Origin: an uncultured bacterium
GTDB lineage: Bacteria; Actinomycetota; Coriobacteriia; Coriobacteriales; Coriobacteriaceae
DNA length: 32,017 nt
Reading direction: 5' to 3'
Assembly: GCA_905214905.1 (NCBI GenBank)
Contig: CAJMNK010000017.1
Coordinates: 1 to 32,017, forward strand
The notes below the pieces were generated by a model. It did not search any database. It worked only from the letters and a program-made list of their open reading frames with translations, and had not been told where the DNA came from. The translations under genes were made by a program, and so were the position numbers. This document shows positions 7,135 through 16,338 of this stretch, one piece after another (position 1 is the stretch's first letter; every line of letters starts with the position of its first letter).

Positions 7135-10100
7135 TTGGAGAGGAAAGTTTTCGGCGGGGGGGGCAGAGAGTCGCTGCTCTCTGCCTTGCGCTGGTTCTCG
7201 GCTTCGGATGTTTATCCGTCGGCGCGACGGCCGGTGTCGCATATGCGGCCACGGAATCGCGGACTGCGTATACTGCGGAGGAGTTTGAGATCACCCAGGA
7301 CGGCGTGACCTATTCGTGCGAGACCACGGATAAAGGCACGGCGGAAATCACATGTATTGTTGCCGACGACAGTGTGACCGCGGTGAGTGTGCCCAGCTCC
7401 ATCGAGCATGGTGGCCAGACCTACAAGGTCACCGAACTTGCATTCTCGTCTGGTATCGTGGCCAAGAACGTTGAGCAGCTGACGCTCCCCGACACGCTCG
7501 AAAACGTGCGCGGATGGTATTTCCGAAAGTTCGCAAAGGTCAAGGAGCTCCATATCCCTGGCTCCATCAAGGACTTCAGTTGCACGCTGCAAAACGCCGG
7601 CTCGCTCGAAAAACTCTATTTCGATGAGGGCGTCGAGAAGATTAGCGCCAACTCGATGGTCACGGGCTGCAAAAGCCTTTCGGAGATCGATCTCCCCTCC
7701 ACCCTCAAAATGATTTCGGGCCCGAGCGCCTTCGGGGGGGCTACGGCCCTTACAAGCATCGAGTTTCCAAAAGATGTCGCCTTCGCCGACACCATAACGG
7801 GCTTGCTCAAAGGCTGCACGTCTCTGACAAGCGTGTCGTTGCCCGCTTCGGTTACGAAGATCCCCTCGCACATGTTTGACGGATGCACCTCTCTAACGTC
7901 CGTCACCGCGCTGAGCGAAATTGAGTCCATCGGGGATGGGGCGTTTCAGAATTGCTCGAGTTTGACCGGCATCGATTTCCCGGGCACATTGACGAGCATC
8001 GGATCCTCTGCTTTCCAGGGGTGCGCCAGCCTGGTGAGCGTGCCCAATCTAAGCAAGGTGACAAACATGGGCTGGGGGGCTTTCTACAAGTGCAAAAAGC
8101 TGCGGGCGTCCGTGGACCTGTCCTCGCTTCAGAGCGTTCCGGGCTATGCGTTCTGCTACGCGCCGGTTAAGATCGTGGGGCTTTGCGACAGCCTGCAGAG
8201 TATCGGTGACTGGGCCTTTATCTGGAGCAACGTCGCCGTCCAGCTTCCCGAGACACTTGAGAAAATTGGCAACTACGCCTTCTATGGCGGCACGTTGCCG
8301 GAGCAGCTTTCCATTCCGGATTCCGTGACTTCCGTTGGCACGGCAGCCTTCTCGGGCGTAGATGGCGTGAAGGATGTGACGATCGGGCGCGGCCTCACCA
8401 AAATACCCCGGGACATGTTTGAGGGCAGCACGGTTCAAAAGATCACGATCGAAAACAGCAGGGACGACATCACCGGCTCGAAGAACCTCCCGTCCTCTGG
8501 CGTCGATATCGTCTACACGCGCGAGTCCATCAAGGACGGCGTCGGCGATACCGTGAGCGATGGCAGCACCAAGACCCTTCAGGATCTGGTCGACAAGGCC
8601 CCCGATGGCGAGGAAACCGTTATCACCCTGAAAAAGCACGTGAAGCTTGGCTCCACGCTCACGATTCCTGTCGGGAAGATGATTAAGATCACGTCGGATG
8701 AGCCCTATACCATCTTGGCAAAGGAAAGCGGCTTCTCCGTACTGGTCAATGTTGCCGAGGGGGCATCCCTCGAGCTGTCGGGGAAAGTGTCCCTGAGTGG
8801 TCGCTACAACAAGGGCGCCATTATTTCTAGCAAGGGAGCAGTTGCGCTCTCTGACGAGGCCGTTGTGTGCGACGGCGCTGCGAACACCGTCAATACGGGT
8901 GTCATCGACGTGTCGGGAGACAAGGCTTCGCTTACCATGACGGGCGGCGTTATCGAGCAGTGCGAACTTAAGGACGCGTATTGCGGCGCTGTCCACGCGA
9001 AGGACGGCGCTCATGTTGTCATGAAGGGCGGCGTTATCCGTAAGAACGGAATCGTCGTTACCGGAGACACTAACGGCTATCACCTCACATCTTCTGGCGT
9101 CATGTTGGTGGGCAATGCCCGCTTCGACATGAGCGGAGGCAGCATCGAGGGCAACAGCGGCTATCGAGGCAGCGCGGTCCTTGCGTACGGTGAGGGGGAG
9201 GGCGATAGCCAAAGAGCCAAGTTCACGATGACTGGTGGTCAGATTTCCGGCAACAGGAGCAGTAAACTGGAGGCGGGGCCCTTAGATCCCTCTGGAGCAG
9301 TTCACATTGAGGGCAACGCCGAGTTCACCATGAAGGGTGGAGAGATTGAGAACAACGTTGCGTCTGGCAACGGCAAAGGCGGCGGAGTGTGTGTGGTCGA
9401 CCCGGGCTGTCAGGGCGGCGAAACAGGGAATACTGCTTTCACCATGCAAGGCGGGTCCATATCTGGCAACTCCGCTTCCGCCGGCGGAGGCGTCTATGCC
9501 TATTCGAATGGCGTCACGCTCAGCGCGGGCAAGATCGAGGGTAATACTGCTCGGAGCATGGGCGGCGGCGTGTATAGCGAAGGCAACGAGGCTCATGGCT
9601 ATAGCACGCTCCGCATCGAAAACGCCCTCGTTGTTGATAACCATGCGGATAAGCAGGGCGGCGGCATGTGGTTCTGCCCGACCGGAGATGCCAAGGTCTA
9701 CGTCCAGGACGGCGGCCTGATCGCCAAGAACACGGCTGATGAGGCGGGAGACGACTTCGTCTTCACCGGCGCCAAAGACGCCAAATACAAACTGACCTTG
9801 GCCAACCGCGCTCCGGGCGGCGGAAAGGTCAGCTGGTACAGAGACGGTGGGCTGTTTAAGCCCTACGGCACTATTGCGGCAACAAACCCCAAAATCCCGC
9901 GATTCTCGCCCGATGGCGACAACGGCGATCCCCTGTCCTTTACCGACGCCACGCCGAACGTCGCGCTTAAATCTGTGATGAGCGAGGATGTGTATAACCT
10001 CGGCGGCGGCCAGGCGTCGCTGACGATCTCTGGCAATACGGCGCCGTTGGGAGGCGGCATCGGCGCCAACGGCGGTGTCGTCATCGGCAGGTCCGAGAAC

Positions 10101-13100
10101 ATCGACATTCCAGTCGAAAAGGTCTGGCAGAACCCCAAGATCCCCCATCCTAATGAGGTCAAAGTAAATCTCAAGAACGGCAAGACCGTCATCGATTCGA
10201 TCACCCTGAGCGAGTCTGACGGCTGGGAGGGTGTTTTCTCTAACTTGCCGAAGTGTGATGCCTCCGGCGCCGTGATCGACTACACCGTGGCCGAGGACGC
10301 CGTCGAGGGCTACAGCTCCAAGGTCTCCGGCGACGCCGAGCGCGGCTTCACCGTGACCAACGCCGTGAAGACGGGCGAGCTCGACGTCTCCAAGGCCGTC
10401 GCGGCGCGCGAGGGCCTGGCGGTCGACGCGGACAAGACATTTGAGTTTGCGGTCGAGGCCACCGATGCCGCGGGCCACGGCGTGTCCGGCGCCTACGGTG
10501 ACGCGACGTTCAAGGACGGCAAGGCGACCCTCAAGCTCAAGGATGGCCAGACGGCGAGGATCACGGGGCTGCCCGCGGGAACCGCCTACACGGTGACCGA
10601 ACGTGCCGCCGATGGCTACAAGGCCGCGGTGAACGGAGCTGAGGGATCCAAGGCCGATGGCTCCATCGCGGCAGACAAGGTCTCCTCCTCCGCCTTCACC
10701 AACACCTTCGACCCCGCCCCCGCCACGGCGTCCGTCCCCGAGCTCACCAAGGTGCTCGCGGGCGGCCGCAAGCCCGGCCTCCAGGAGGGGGAGTTCGCCT
10801 TTGAGCTCTCCCTCGCCGACGGCGCGGGCAATGTGCTCGAGGGCTACCCGATCGAGGCGAAGAATGACAAGGACGGCAAGGTTTCCTTTGGCGAGCTCAG
10901 CTTCACCAATCCGGGTACCTACCACGCGACCGTGACCGAGAAGGCAAGCGGCGATGTCCTGATTGAGGACGATGCGCATGCCTACACCTTCGACGTCACG
11001 GTGACTCAGACCGGCGCCGGCCTTAAGGCCGAGATCTCCAACGAGCGGGGCAAGAAGACCTTCACCAACACCTTCACGCCGCACGACAACACCAAGACCG
11101 TCACCAAGGCGAACGCCTCGGGCGCCAAGGTCGATGTGGATGGCAAGCCGGTGGGCGTAGGCGATATCCTCACCTATACCATCGGCTGGGCCAATAACAG
11201 CGTCGACGACAGGGGCGCCGCGCAGGCGGCCGACGTGACGGTGACCGATGTCCTGCCCAAGGGCGTTAACTATGTTGAGGGTTCTGCCGACGGTGCCGCC
11301 TACGACGCCGCGACGCGCACCCTTACCTGGTCGCTCGGCGAGCAGGCTGCGGGCGCCACGGGCACGCTCAGCTTTGACGTGAAGGTCTCCGCCGAAGCCG
11401 CCGTGGTCGACGACATCTCCAACACCGCCACGGTCAAGGTGGGGGAGAACGAATCCCAGACCAACACGACCCACAACAGCGTGTCCCGCGAGGGCAGCCT
11501 CACCGTCAAGAAGACGGTCGTCGGCGGCGACAGCCAGCGAGAGTTCGGCTTTACGGTCGCGCTGACCGACGGGGACGGCGAGCCCGTCTCCGGCACCTTC
11601 GGCAAGGGCGAGCACGCCGTGACGTTCGCGGACGGCAAGACGACCTTCACGCTTAAGGACGGTGGGGAGAAGACCGTCGCCGGCCTGCCCGTGGGCGCGC
11701 GCTACACCGTGACCGAGGATGCCGCCGAGGGCTACACGACCACTGCCGAGGGGGCCGAGGGCATCGTGACCGAGGCCGGCGCGACCGCGGCGTTCACCAA
11801 CACGTACGGTACGGCCACCGAGGGCAGGGACGTCTCCACCGCGGGGCTCTTCACCAAGACGCTCGAGGGCCGCGACTGGGCGGAGGGCGATAGCTTCCAG
11901 TTCACGCTCACGGGCGAGGACGGCGCTCCCATGCCTGAGGGATCTGCCGACGGCTCCAAGACCGTCAGCGTGACGGCCGCCGGCACCAAGGCGGGCGATA
12001 GGGTCGCCTTCGACTTCGGCCCCATCCGCTACACGCTCAATGACATCAAGGACGCCGGGTTCGCCGAGGTCGGCGGCAAGCGCGTGCGCGCCAAGACCTT
12101 CACCTACACGGTGCGCGAGGTCAGGCCCGATGACGGCTCGGCTATCGCCGGCGTGGCCTACGACGGCCACGTCGCCACGATGACGGTGACCGTGACCGAC
12201 GACGGCTCCGGCAACCTCACGGCCACGACGCCCGCGATCGCGGAGGTGAGCGGCGGCGACTTCGTCAACACCTACACGACCAAGCTCGACTACTCGGCCC
12301 GCGCGGGCGTGCGCCTGTCCAAGACGCTCTCCGGCCGCTCCATGGAGGCGGGGCAGTTCGCCTTCACCGTGACCGCCGACGCCGAGACGGCCGCCAAGCT
12401 CGGCCTCAAGACCGGCAAGGACGCCTATACCGTTTCCGCGGCCGATGACGGTGCGGCCGACCTGGTCGACCTCATCGGCGGGACCGCGGGGGGCGACGTG
12501 AAGTTTACCGACGCCGACGCGGACAAGACCTACAGCTTCACCGTCACCGAGACCAAGCTCGGCGGCGAGGGCTACACCAACGACACCGCGCCGCGCACGG
12601 TGACCATCGCGCCCGCCTACGACGCCGCGACGGGCAAGCTTACGGTCACGACCACGGTTGCCAGGGACGGTGTCGAGGTCGCCCGCGGCGAGGTCTCCAC
12701 GGCAGATGACGCCATGGCGGCGCCCGCGCCCGTGACGGTCGCGTTCCAGAACTCCTACGAGGCCACCGGAACGCTCGGCGGCGAGGGCAACGTGGCAATT
12801 AATGCCACCAAGACGCTGACGGGCCGCGCCGCGAAGGCGGGCGAGTTCCCGTTCTCCGTCCGCGATGCCCGGGGCAACGTGGTCGCGACCGCGACCAACC
12901 AGGCCTCCGGCGACGGCGAGGCCGCGGGACTTGCGTTCTCGCCTATTGCCTACACTACTGACGCGCTCGAGCGGATGGTGGGAGACGGCACCGCTACCAG
13001 GGCCGACGACGGCTCCTGGGTCATTCCCTATACCGTTTCCGAGGACGGTACGGACCGGCTGCCTGCGGGCGTGACGGCGGCCACGTCAAGCTTCGGCATC

Positions 13101-14630
13101 ACGGTCAAGGTGACCGATAACGGCAAGGGCGGGCTGGATGTGACCGTGGTCTACCCCGAGGGCTCCGACGGCACGCTGTCGTTTGTGAATGCCTATAGCG
13201 CCGGCGAGGCGACGGTCGACCTCGCGGGCACCAAGACGTTGGCGCTCGGCCAGGCCGGACTCGGCCTCACGCAGGCCGACATCGCGGGCAAGTACACCTT
13301 TAAGATTGAGCCGCTGGACGGCGCGCCCGCGCCGATCGACGCCTCTGGCAAGACGGTGACCGAGGCGACCAACGACGCCGCCGGAAACGTCGAGCTGGGC
13401 CACGTCACGTTTAAGCAGCCGGGCGACCTCGATGACGTCGAGATCGACGGCGACGGCCTGCGTACCAAGACGTTTGCCTACCGGGTGAGCGAGTCCGGTT
13501 CGGTCGACGGCGTGGCCAATGACGCGACGGCGACCAGGACCTTCACGGTCAGGGTGGTCGAGGACACCAACGCGGGCACGCTCGCCGCGGAGGTCCTGCC
13601 CGCAGAGGGCACGCCCGAGGGCAAGGGCGCGTTCGAGTTCACCAACACCTACGGCGTGAATCCGACGCCGAGCTCCGTCACCGACCAGATCAAGGTGAAC
13701 AAGAAGCTCAAGGGCCGTGACCTGGCCGAGGGCGAGTTCGAGTTCCAGCTGGTCGAGATTGCCGCCGACGGCAGCGAGAGCGTCGCGGCGACGGGCAAGA
13801 ACGCCGCCGACGGCACGGTCACGCTCAGCCCCGTCCCCTACACCGCGCCCGGCGCGCACAGCTACGAGCTGCGCGAGGTCGCCGGCACGGCGGGCGGCGT
13901 GACATACGACAGGGCGACGTACCACGTGCGCACGACGGTCACCGATGCCGGCAACGGCACGCTCGCCGTCAAACACGAGCTCATGGATGCCGAGGGCAAT
14001 GCCGCGAACGACACCTCGGTGACCTTCACCAACGGCTACCAGGCCGCACCCGTCACCCTCAAGCTGGGCGCCGCCAAGGTGCTCAAGGGCGCCGAGCTCA
14101 AGGCGGGCCAGTTTAGCTTTGAGCTCAAGAGCCGGGACGGCAAGGTCATGTCGACCGCCAAGAATGCCGCCGACGGCAGCGTCACGTTCGATGCACTGAC
14201 CTTCAAGCAGGCTGGCACCTACACCTTCACGGTGAGCGAGGCCGACGACGGCCAGGCGCACGTGACCTACGACAAGGTGGTGCACAAGATCGTCGTCACG
14301 GTGAGCGACGAGGCGGCAGACGGCACCAAGACGGGCTATCTGTCGGCGAAGGTCTCCTACGAGGGCGACGCCAACATACCGCCGGTCTTCACCAATAGCT
14401 ATGCCGAGAATCCCGGGACCCCCGGCACCCCCGAGAACCCCGGCACGCCGGGCGGCGGCTCAGGTGGCGGTTCCGATAACGGCTCCGGCGGCAGCTCCGG
14501 CGACGGCTCCAAGGGCGGTATGCCCGACACCGGCGATCGCAGCCTGCCGGCGGCAGCGCTCGCGGTCATGGCCGGTATCGGCGCTCTGACCGTCGTGGGC
14601 GGCGCGGTCCTGTACCGCAGGCGCCGCTAG
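7135..14630 (+). CDS. Giant LPXTG-type surface adhesin, probably phase-variable and out of frame here
   Basis: The open frame from GTG 7305 encodes 2,441 residues but lacks a signal peptide. The same frame continues upstream to 7164, encoding RVAALCLALVLGFGCLSVGA and a VAYA/A cleavage site, without any start codon. A start, TTG 7135 with GGGGGAG seven bases upstream, gives MERKVFGGG in another frame; the break is the G8 tract. One extra G joins them into 2,498 residues. Domains in order: BspA-type leucine-rich repeats (7305-8500); right-handed beta-helix with TMxGGxIxGN repeats (8600-10090); Cna-B and DUF5979-like modules (10090-10710); seven Spy0128/FctA-like pilin domains ending in FTNTY-type isopeptide motifs, with a DUF11 and a DUF5979-like module after the first (10720-14400); a Pro/Gly/Ser linker; MPDTG, a membrane segment and RRRR. 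It would be a cell-wall adhesin anchored by sortase. Confidence 0.85.
7156..7163 (+). repeat. G8 homopolymer in signal-peptide coding region
   Basis: Eight G between GGC and CAGAGAGTC. The number of G decides whether the TTG 7135 start is in frame with the signal-peptide core and mature protein: nine (or six) gives the full protein, and the eight seen here does not. It is a candidate slipped-strand mispairing switch. Confidence 0.75.
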
Positions 14631-14641
14631 CGATATGAACG

Positions 14642-14676
14642 AGTGGGGCGAATCCATCCGATGGGTTCGCCCCACT
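14642..14676 (+). terminator. Terminator of the giant surface protein gene
   Basis: AGTGGGGCGAA (14642-14652) pairs with TTCGCCCCACT (14666-14676), 11 perfect base pairs, starting 12 bases past the stop. Only two T follow, so the stem is strong but the U-tract is weak. It overlaps the -35 of the SRP RNA promoter by one base. Confidence 0.65.
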
Positions 14677-14704
14677 TGCCGTGACGGGCGGGAGCAGGTA
14701 AGAT
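14676..14704 (+). promoter_or_regulatory. Promoter of the SRP RNA gene
   Basis: TTGCCG (14676-14681), a 17-base spacer, and TAAGAT (14699-14704). The implied start near 14711 is about ten bases before the SRP RNA stem. Confidence 0.6.
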
Positions 14705-14720
14705 ATACCGAGCGCCTAGC

Positions 14721-14821
14721 GCGTTCGATGGGTTCGGATGACGACATGTTCCGAATCTGGTCAGGTCCGGAAGGAAGCAGCCATAAGGAGCCTCTGTCGG
14801 GCATCCGAATCCATCGAGCGC
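14721..14821 (+). ncRNA. ffs: Small signal recognition particle RNA (4.5S type)
   Basis: The apical domain hallmark GGTCAGGTCCGGAAGGAAGC is at 14759-14778, including the GGAA tetraloop region and the internal loop that binds Ffh. The closing stem GCGTTCGATGGGTTCGGATG (14721-14740) pairs with 14802-14821 over 20 positions with two G-U pairs. TTTCTTTTT at 14828-14836 can provide the transcript end. With Ffh it targets nascent secretory and membrane proteins to the translocon. Confidence 0.95.
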
Positions 14822-14834
14822 ACGGGCTTTCTTT

Positions 14835-14860
14835 TTGCGCGGTTTTACCAAACCGCGCAA
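14835..14860. terminator. Hairpin after SRP RNA
   Basis: TTGCGCGGTTT (14835-14845) pairs perfectly with AAACCGCGCAA (14850-14860), with a 4-base loop. It lies just after the T-run of the SRP RNA and may back up termination or belong to the next structured element. Confidence 0.5.
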
Positions 14861-14873
14861 TGCTCGACGCTGC

Positions 14874-14973
14874 GCGCCATCCAGAGCGACAATTTGTCAT
14901 TCAAAAGGCAGGGCATGACCAGAAGGTCTATGCCTTGCCTTTTTCATGCCAACTTGTTCGCTCTGGATGGCGC
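14874..14973. repeat. 100-bp nested stem-loop
   Basis: A perfect 16-bp outer stem (GCGCCATCCAGAGCGA at 14874-14889; complement at 14958-14973) encloses an inner, near-perfect hairpin, AAAAGGCAGGGCATGACC (14903-14920) against GGTCTATGCCTTGCCTTTT (14925-14943). The inner part ends in T-runs on both strands and could terminate in both directions. No gene overlaps it. It may be a small structured RNA, a palindromic repeat or a MITE relic. Confidence 0.65.
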
Positions 14974-15046
14974 TCGCTGACTGCGCCAAGACATCAATGG
15001 CTACGTGGTTCAAGAGACGGCGGCGTTGCCATCTGTTTTTACAAGT

Positions 15047-15095
15047 AAAGAGGCCCGTTTCCCTGGTTTGGTTGGGGAAACGGGCCTCTTTTTTT
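15047..15095. terminator. Strong bidirectional terminator
   Basis: AAAGAGGCCCGTTTCCC (15047-15063) pairs with GGGAAACGGGCCTCTTT (15075-15091), 17 perfect base pairs, followed on the plus strand by a T7 run (15089-15095). It lies 41 bases beyond the stop of the minus-strand coiled-coil surface protein and would end that transcript. The rest of 14974-15136 shows no gene. Confidence 0.85.
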
Positions 15096-15136
15096 CTCTG
15101 GGCTTGTAGATTGGCGAAGGCGATATGCTCTGTCGG

Positions 15137-16109
15137 CTATTTTGAGTTCTTGAGGCGGAGTGTGGCTGCGGTGGTTATTCCGAGTCCTGCGGCGGCGATT
15201 CCTGCGAGTGCGATTGCGCTCGGTGCTGTGTCGCCCGTGTTTGCGAGCTTGCCGTCGGTCGTATCTGCTTGCTTGGTGGAGCTCGATGGAGCGTATTTGC
15301 CGGTCGCGGGCGAGCTGGCGGGCTGTGCCGTTTCGGCCGGCTGCGCTGAGCTGGAGGGTTTTGTCGTCTCGGCGGGTTTCGTTATCTCGGGCGAGGTGGC
15401 CTTGTCTGCCGCGGCCTTTGCCTCTTCGTATGCCTTGCAGGCGTCGTCATAGGCCGCTTGCGCCTTTTCCAAATCGCTAAGGAGCGCATCTCGCTTGGCT
15501 ACGTCCTCATCGATGTGGGCTTTGGCTTCCTCTGCCTCACTTTCGAAATACTGAACCTGTTTTTCCTGGCTTTCGAGCCGGCGTTGGCAGTGGTGAAGAT
15601 CATCTTCACAAGATTTTTCTCGCCTTTCTGCCGACATGATCTCACTTCGCAACTGCTTAATAGTTTCGTTAGAAGCTCCGTCGTCGATTGCCTTATTTAA
15701 TTCTGTCTGAAGGCCGCTTGTCCGGTAGTGGGCCTCATCGTATTTGGCTTGGGCTGCACCGACGTTCGCTTGCATGGCGGGAAGGCGTTCCCTCCGTTTG
15801 GCGGCTTCCGTCACCACCATGTCGTAGATCTCTTGAAAAGCGGCAATGTCATCATCGATTACCGCAATTTTCTCAGGACTTGCGGCGTCTTTTGCGACCT
15901 CGAGGTTTTTGAGCGCTTCCTGCATGGCTGCATACGCTTTTTCTTTTGCGGCGGTCGCATCTTCCGTCTGCAAGGCAACTGCACCGGTGGGGGAACTGGT
16001 TTCTGCCGCGATCGCCGTTACGGGGGGGGGCGATTCCCGCGACAAGCGCCGCGGAAAGGGCGATGCCCACAGTTGCTCGTCTTGCTCTTCTTGCGAGAAT
16101 GTCGTTCAT
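15137..16109 (-). CDS. Sortase-anchored coiled-coil surface protein, probably phase-variable and out of frame here
   Basis: ATG 16109 (GAGG seven bases upstream) begins MNDILARRARRATVGIALSA, a typical signal peptide, but after GIAPP the frame runs to a stop at 15873 (78 residues). The frame covering 15137-16045 holds the rest: VTAIA/AETSS with a good cleavage site, a long charged helical coiled-coil region (about residues 45-225, AAKEKAYAAMQEALKNLE onward), a Ser/Thr/Pro-rich wall-spanning region, LANTG, a hydrophobic segment and the tail RLKNSK. The two frames meet at a C9 tract (coding strand). Eight C would give one 323-residue protein. The product would be a rod-like cell-wall protein of unknown binding partner. 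A sequencing error in the homopolymer is the alternative explanation. Confidence 0.8.
16022..16030 (-). repeat. G9/C9 homopolymer in signal-peptide coding region
   Basis: Nine G on the plus strand (nine C in the gene) lie between ATCG and GTAACG of the coding strand. Eight C gives GIAPPVTAIA/AETSS in one frame; the nine seen here separate the signal peptide from the mature protein. Candidate slipped-strand switch. Confidence 0.75.
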
Positions 16110-16137
16110 CTCGGCACCTCATTTCAAGGGTCGGCGA

Positions 16138-16174
16138 CTAACTTGGTAGCACTAATGTAAGTATACCAAACTAG
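16138..16174 (-). promoter_or_regulatory. Promoter with overlapping dyad upstream of the coiled-coil surface gene
   Basis: On the minus strand TGG precedes TATACT (16165-16160), an extended -10 about 50 bases before the start codon. An 11-base dyad, CTAACTTGGTA (16138-16148) against TACCAAACTAG (16164-16174), 9 of 11 pairs, overlaps the -10 and spans the presumed start site, suggesting an operator. Confidence 0.45.
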
Positions 16175-16212
16175 TTGACCCGACACTGGCTGGGTGTGCG
16201 CGTGCCTCTCCG

Positions 16213-16240
16213 CTTCTCTGGAAACCCTTCTCTGGAAACC
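16213..16240 (+). repeat. Perfect 14-bp tandem duplication
   Basis: CTTCTCTGGAAACC is present twice back to back (16213-16226 and 16227-16240), about 100 bases upstream of the ABC exporter start. It could be a pair of regulator sites or a recent slippage duplication. Confidence 0.7.
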
Positions 16241-16338
16241 GAATCCCATTAGAAATGACGAGCTGCTTACGCAATTATGGGCTCACCGTACTATCATGGT
16301 TCGAATTGAGCGTGAATGATGATAGGGAGCGCCTTTTT

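Noticed and set aside
7097..7288. Alternative TTG start at 7097 for the giant adhesin
   Set aside because: It has no ribosome site, would need a G7 tract to join the mature frame, and would put a long Gly/Arg-rich head before the signal peptide. TTG 7135 fits better.
9282..12170. 962-codon open frame on the minus strand
   Set aside because: Antisense to the giant adhesin; it arises from high-GC third positions, has Arg/His/Gly/Val-rich low-complexity content and no domain, while the plus strand shows clear domains throughout.
7305..14630. GTG 7305 as the genuine start of the giant adhesin
   Set aside because: It would leave a sortase-anchored protein without a signal peptide although a perfect one lies just upstream in the same frame.
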